NCBI RefSeq assembly: GCF_029952445.1
Contig: NZ_JAQPPK010000003.1
Location: forward strand, 163,926-227,925
DNA from: Paenarthrobacter nitroguajacolicus
GTDB taxonomy: Bacteria > Actinomycetota > Actinomycetes > Actinomycetales > Micrococcaceae
Direction: 5' to 3'
DNA length: 64,000 bases
Positions 60,523-64,000 of the stretch are shown here, one piece after another; positions within the stretch are counted from its first letter, which is position 1, and every line of letters starts with the position of its first letter. The notes under the pieces are model-generated. The model had not been told where the DNA came from. It did not search any database and saw nothing but the letters and a program-made list of their open reading frames with translations. The position numbers were made by a program, and so were the translations under genes.

Positions 60523-61917
60523 ATGACCTCTGACACCTCAACGGCCGGGATTCTGGGCCGCCCCTACCTCCTTGCCACCGTGGGAGCGTGCGCGCTGGTG
60601 TTCCTCAGTGCGTTCGAGTCGCTCGCGGTGACAACCATCATGCCGCTCGTGAGCCGTGACCTGGACGGAGCCAGCCTCTACGCGCTGGCCTTCGCCGGAC
60701 CGCTGGCCACCGGTGTGATGGGCATGGTGGCGGCGGGCAACTGGTCCGACCGTCGAGGTCCGGCCGCGCCCTTGTACTCATCGGTGGCCTTGTTCGTCAT
60801 GGGCCTGCTGATCGCCGGTATGGCCGGAAGCATGGAGATCCTGGTGCTGGGCCGGCTGGTCCAGGGCTTGGGCGGCGGCGCGATGACTGTGGCCCTCTAC
60901 GTTTTGGTGGCCCGGGTCTACCCTCCGGCGCTGCACCCCAAGATCTTTGCCGCCTTCGCCGCATCCTGGGTGGTCCCTTCCCTGGTGGGGCCCTTTGCCG
61001 CGGGTGTCGTTGCCCAGTTAAGCAGTTGGCACTGGGTGTTCCTTGGTGTTGTGGGACTGGTTGTGCCCGCATTGCTGATGGTGGTGCCGGCAGTACGGGC
61101 GATGAACTCCGAGCCTGCCGCTGAAACGGTTCCGTGGGCCTTCGGGCGCATGGGCTGGGCGGCGCTCGCAGCCGTTGCCGTCCTTGGGCTGAACCTGTCC
61201 GCCGAGGTTCCGGGCGTGGGCGGGGTGATTGCCGCCGTCGCGCTTGTCCTGGCGCTGGTGGCTGTTCGGCCGTTGGTGCCGCGAGGGACCCTGACGGCCC
61301 GGCGGGGATTGCCCAGCGTGATCCTGGTCAGGGGCCTGGCCTCCGCGGCGTTCTTCGGGGCCGAGGTGTACCTGCCGTACCTGCTGACCGAGCGTTACGC
61401 CTTCACGCCGACGTTCGCCGGGCTGACCCTGACCGGTGCGGCACTGGCGTGGGCCGGGGCGTCGGCGATCCAGGGGCGGTTGGGGATCCGGATGCCTGAT
61501 GGTCTCGCCATCAGGATCGGGGCGGCGCTGGTGCTGGTGGCCATCGTCTTGACGCTCGCGACCGCCACGTTTGCCCTGCCCGCGGGCGTTGCCATCGGCG
61601 GCTGGATCCTGGCCGGCGGCGGCATGGGGCTCATGTACCCGCGGCTTTCCGTCATGACATTGGCGCTGTCCAGCGAGGAAAACCAGGGCTTCAACAGTGC
61701 AGCAATGTCCATCTCCGACTCCCTCGGCGGTGCGCTGTCGCTGGCTGCCACGGGCCTGGTCTTCGCGGCATTTACGACGACGAACCCATTTGCGGGGGTC
61801 TTCGCACTGACGGCGGTCATCGCCGTCGTCGGGGTTGTGATGGCGCCGCGGGTCGCCGCCCGCAAGGGCGCATCCGGCACCCGGACCGCCCAACCCGAAC
61901 TCACGCACCACCCCTAA
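60523..61917 (+). CDS. MFS transporter, SoxR-regulated
   Basis: 464-residue multi-helix carrier of the drug/metabolite MFS type (about 12-14 hydrophobic segments). GNWSDRRGPAAPLYSS is the loop motif, VLGRLVQGLGGGAMTVALYVLVA is DHA2-like, and ESLAVTTIMPLVSRDLDG lies in the first external loop region. With the -10 element ending 7 nt upstream, the mRNA is probably leaderless. It is likely an efflux pump for the redox-active compounds that trigger SoxR. Confidence 0.88.
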   Translation: MTSDTSTAGILGRPYLLATVGACALVFLSAFESLAVTTIMPLVSRDLDGASLYALAFAGPLATGVMGMVAAGNWSDRRGPAAPLYSSVALFVMGLLIAGMAGSMEILVLGRLVQGLGGGAMTVALYVLVARVYPPALHPKIFAAFAASWVVPSLVGPFAAGVVAQLSSWHWVFLGVVGLVVPALLMVVPAVRAMNSEPAAETVPWAFGRMGWAALAAVAVLGLNLSAEVPGVGGVIAAVALVLALVAVRPLVPRGTLTARRGLPSVILVRGLASAAFFGAEVYLPYLLTERYAFTPTFAGLTLTGAALAWAGASAIQGRLGIRMPDGLAIRIGAALVLVAIVLTLATATFALPAGVAIGGWILAGGGMGLMYPRLSVMTLALSSEENQGFNSAAMSISDSLGGALSLAATGLVFAAFTTTNPFAGVFALTAVIAVVGVVMAPRVAARKGASGTRTAQPELTHHP

Positions 61918-61923
61918 CCCCCA

Positions 61924-62058
61924 GTTGTGAGGCCTGCTTTGCGCGTTTTGCGGGCCTGGAAGCACGCAAAGCAGGCCCCGCAACGCCAGGTGGGTTCGTT
62001 GTGAGGCCCGCTTTGCGCGTTTTGCAGGCCCGGAAGCGCGCAAAGCGGGCCCCGCAAC
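61924..62058. repeat. Two 61-bp palindromic units in direct tandem
   Basis: Unit 1 (61924-61984) and unit 2 (61998-62058) differ at five positions and are separated by 13 nt. Each starts GTTGTGAGGCC and ends GGCCCCGCAAC, with arms GGCC(T/C)GCTTTGCG and CGCAAAGC(A/G)GGCC. The T-A pair of unit 1 is C-G in unit 2. The first unit follows the MFS stop by 6 nt. It is probably an extragenic palindromic repeat that may also act as a terminator. Confidence 0.85.
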
Positions 62059-62324
62059 TCTGGCCGATGCAAGGCTCCACCCTAATCACTGCTAGACTGG
62101 GAACACTTGATGTGCGGTGACGCCCTGAAGCAGGTGACCTGAACGGTTACGCGGCGGGGCATTTTTCATGTGAGAGGCACATCCTGCGTCGATGAACGCG
62201 TTCCATTTGGTCCCGGCCAACGCTGCTGCAGCGAACCGGTAGACCACCTGACTTTTCCTCGGCGAACCCCTGGCCCAACCGGTGTCGGGGGCCGATGTCC
62301 GCAACTGGACACCGCCCGAAAGAC
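62059..62324 (+). promoter_or_regulatory. Promoter and long structured leader of the DEAD-box gene
   Basis: A TAGACT at 62094-62099 is a likely -10, giving a leader of about 220 nt before the helicase start. Inverted pairs are present inside it: CAGGT-ACCTG, ATGTG-CACAT, CGCTGC-GCAGCG and GGTGTC-GACACC. No short gene is visible. Long leaders precede cold-induced DEAD-box genes in other bacteria; that use here is a guess. Confidence 0.45.
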
Positions 62325-64000
62325 ATGAAGTTTATGACTACTTTTGCTGCCCTTGGCACGCCCAAGGCCATTGCTGAATCCCTCGCCGCAGACGGCATCG
62401 AAGAAGCATTCCCCATCCAGGTCAAGACCCTCCCGGACACCCTCGCGGGCCGCGATGTCCTGGGCCGTGGCCGCACCGGCTCCGGCAAGACCATCGCGTT
62501 CGCCATCCCGTTGGTGGCACGCCTTGCCGAGCGCGAAGCCAAGCACTTCCGCAAGCCGGGCCGCCCCATGGGCCTCGTCCTTGCGCCGACGCGTGAACTG
62601 GCCACCCAGATCAACGCCACCATCGAGCCGCTGGCCAAGGCCATGGGCCTGAACACCACGGTCATCTACGGCGGCATCTCCCAGGCCCGCCAGGAGAAGG
62701 CGCTGCGCGCCGGCGTCGACATCGTCATCGCCTGCCCCGGCCGCCTGGAAGACCTGATCCGCCAGCGCATCCTGACCCTCGAAGCCGTTGAGGTCACCGT
62801 GCTGGACGAGGCCGACCACATGGCAGACCTCGGCTTCCTCCCGGTGGTCAAGAAGCTCATGGACATGACCCCCACCCAGGGCCAGCGCCTGCTCTTCTCC
62901 GCGACGTTGGACAACGGTGTTGACAAGCTGGTCAACCGTTACCTCTCCAACCCGCTGACGCACTCCGTTGACGATCCCCAGGCCGCCGTCACCACCATGG
63001 AACACCACGTCCTGGTGGTCAACGACCAGACCGTCAAGAAGCAGCTCATCGTTGAACTGGCCTCCGGCGCCGGTCGTCGCGTCCTCTTCATGCGGACCAA
63101 GCACCATGCCCGGAAGCTTGCCAAGACCCTGACCGACGCCGGCATCCCCGCCGTCGACCTCCACGGCAACCTGTCGCAGAACGCCCGCGACCGCAACCTG
63201 GCCGAGTTCTCCAACGGTGACGTCCGCGTCCTGGTGGCCACCGACGTCGCAGCCCGCGGCGTGCACGTTGACGACGTCGAACTCGTCATCCACGTGGACC
63301 CGCCCACAGAGCACAAGGCCTACCTGCACCGCTCCGGCCGCACGGCCCGCGCCGGTTCCGATGGCACCGTGGTCACGCTGACCCTCCCCGAGCAGCAGAG
63401 CGACGTCAAGAAGCTCATGAAGGCTGCCGGAGTGGACGTTTCGTTCGAACGCGTCACGGCCAACTCCCCGTTGGTTGCTGAGCTGGTTGGCGACATCGCC
63501 GACAAGGTGGACCCACGCACACGTGCGGCCCTCCTCGCGGCGAAATCCCCGCAGGGTGGCGGCACGTCAACCGGCGCCAACGCCCAGCGCAAGCGCGCAC
63601 GTCGTTCCAACCAGGCTGCTCCCACCGCTGGTGGTCGTGGCGGCCGTGGAGGACGTGGAAAGGTCGCGGCTGAGCCGGTCCGTACCGACGTCAACCGCGC
63701 CGAGCGTCGCGCAGCAATGAACGACGACGTCGCCCGCAACCCGCGCGGTCGCGGCAAGGCTGGTGCCACTCACCGCAATGACGTTCCCGGCTCGCAGGGC
63801 CAGGGTGGTCGCAGCGGTCGTCCGGCAACCGGGCAGCGCTCAGCTTCGGCTCCGCGCAGTGCTTCCACCACCTCGACGCGTACCGGCGGAAACAAGGCCG
63901 TATGGTCCTCCGCTACTGGCGCTACGTCCGGCGGATCCTACGGTTCGGGATCAGGCAACTCCGGCCGTGCTGGCTCGGGTGCCGGCCGCCCGGCACGCAG
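62325..64000 (+). CDS. DEAD-box ATP-dependent RNA helicase, 3' end outside window
   Basis: Open to the window end, with 558 residues visible. The frame starts ATG 62325 (MKFMTTFAALG); the ATG at 62334 is equally possible. Motifs: Q-motif FPIQVKTLPD, motif I GRGRTGSGKT, Ia PTRELA, Ib CPGRLEDL, II VLDEADHM, III FSATL, V ATDVAARGVHVDDV and VI HRSGRTARAG. From about residue 420 the tail is basic and Gly/Arg/Ser-rich (RGGRGGRGK), as in CsdA/RhlE-like helicases. It unwinds structured RNA and may work in ribosome assembly, RNA decay or cold response. Confidence 0.95.
   Translation, partial: MKFMTTFAALGTPKAIAESLAADGIEEAFPIQVKTLPDTLAGRDVLGRGRTGSGKTIAFAIPLVARLAEREAKHFRKPGRPMGLVLAPTRELATQINATIEPLAKAMGLNTTVIYGGISQARQEKALRAGVDIVIACPGRLEDLIRQRILTLEAVEVTVLDEADHMADLGFLPVVKKLMDMTPTQGQRLLFSATLDNGVDKLVNRYLSNPLTHSVDDPQAAVTTMEHHVLVVNDQTVKKQLIVELASGAGRRVLFMRTKHHARKLAKTLTDAGIPAVDLHGNLSQNARDRNLAEFSNGDVRVLVATDVAARGVHVDDVELVIHVDPPTEHKAYLHRSGRTARAGSDGTVVTLTLPEQQSDVKKLMKAAGVDVSFERVTANSPLVAELVGDIADKVDPRTRAALLAAKSPQGGGTSTGANAQRKRARRSNQAAPTAGGRGGRGGRGKVAAEPVRTDVNRAERRAAMNDDVARNPRGRGKAGATHRNDVPGSQGQGGRSGRPATGQRSASAPRSASTTSTRTGGNKAVWSSATGATSGGSYGSGSGNSGRAGSGAGRPAR

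Overview
The window reads as the chromosome of a G+C-rich actinobacterium of the Micrococcaceae, most like Arthrobacter/Paenarthrobacter. That rests on the dnaK-grpE-dnaJ-hspR heat-shock operon, ECF sigma/anti-sigma and DUF3040 genes, SWIM-SNF2 helicase, many MFS/ABC sugar and acid transporters, and overlapping ATGA/GTGA gene junctions with GTG and TTG starts. The genus is inferred from gene content only. No rRNA, tRNA, CRISPR array, prophage or insertion sequence was recognised.

Layout. 1-4564: 3' part of dnaK, then grpE, dnaJ, hspR and a coupled HAD phosphatase. 4577-17148 (minus strand): a thirteen-gene carbohydrate operon with a FrcABC-type ABC importer, UlaG-like lactonase, KDPG aldolase, SDR, two zinc alcohol dehydrogenases, a glycerol-kinase-like FGGY kinase, an AroE-like dehydrogenase, cupin-type glucose-6-phosphate isomerase, D-2-hydroxyacid dehydrogenase and an RpiR regulator. 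A full-length glmS is transcribed divergently from it.

19228-32684: a second catabolic locus with two major-facilitator carriers, three dehydrogenases of SDR/MDR type plus a further SDR, an alpha/beta hydrolase, a cyclase-family hydrolase, a PfkB kinase, a split transketolase and two overlapping IclR genes. All four promoter-bearing gaps of this locus hold a 37-bp symmetric element, TTATC-N8-(G/A)AC-N4-TGTC(C/T)-N7-(G/A)AT(A/G)(A/T), at constant spacing. I read it as the operator of one or both IclR proteins, so the locus behaves as one regulon for an unidentified sugar, polyol or sugar acid.

32681-51963: mostly housekeeping and poorly known genes: small membrane proteins, a GNAT enzyme, a GntR-MFS pair, a SWIM-SNF2 helicase, a DUF4375 protein, an ABC-2 exporter, an AbiEi/DUF559-like protein, a lipoprotein divergent from an ECF sigma/anti-sigma pair with mirrored promoters, and trmB. 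52094-64000: three MFS carriers, an M20 amidohydrolase with a double-Lrp regulator, a methyltransferase, a secreted propeller/FG-GAP protein, soxR with a textbook SoxR promoter driving a leaderless MFS gene, and a DEAD-box helicase cut by the window end.

Several intergenic palindromes and short tandem repeats (2343-2404, 36623-36691, 47637-47746, 49624-49674, 53371-53438, 61924-62058) look like a layer of small repeated elements or terminators. One tandem pair shows a compensatory stem change.
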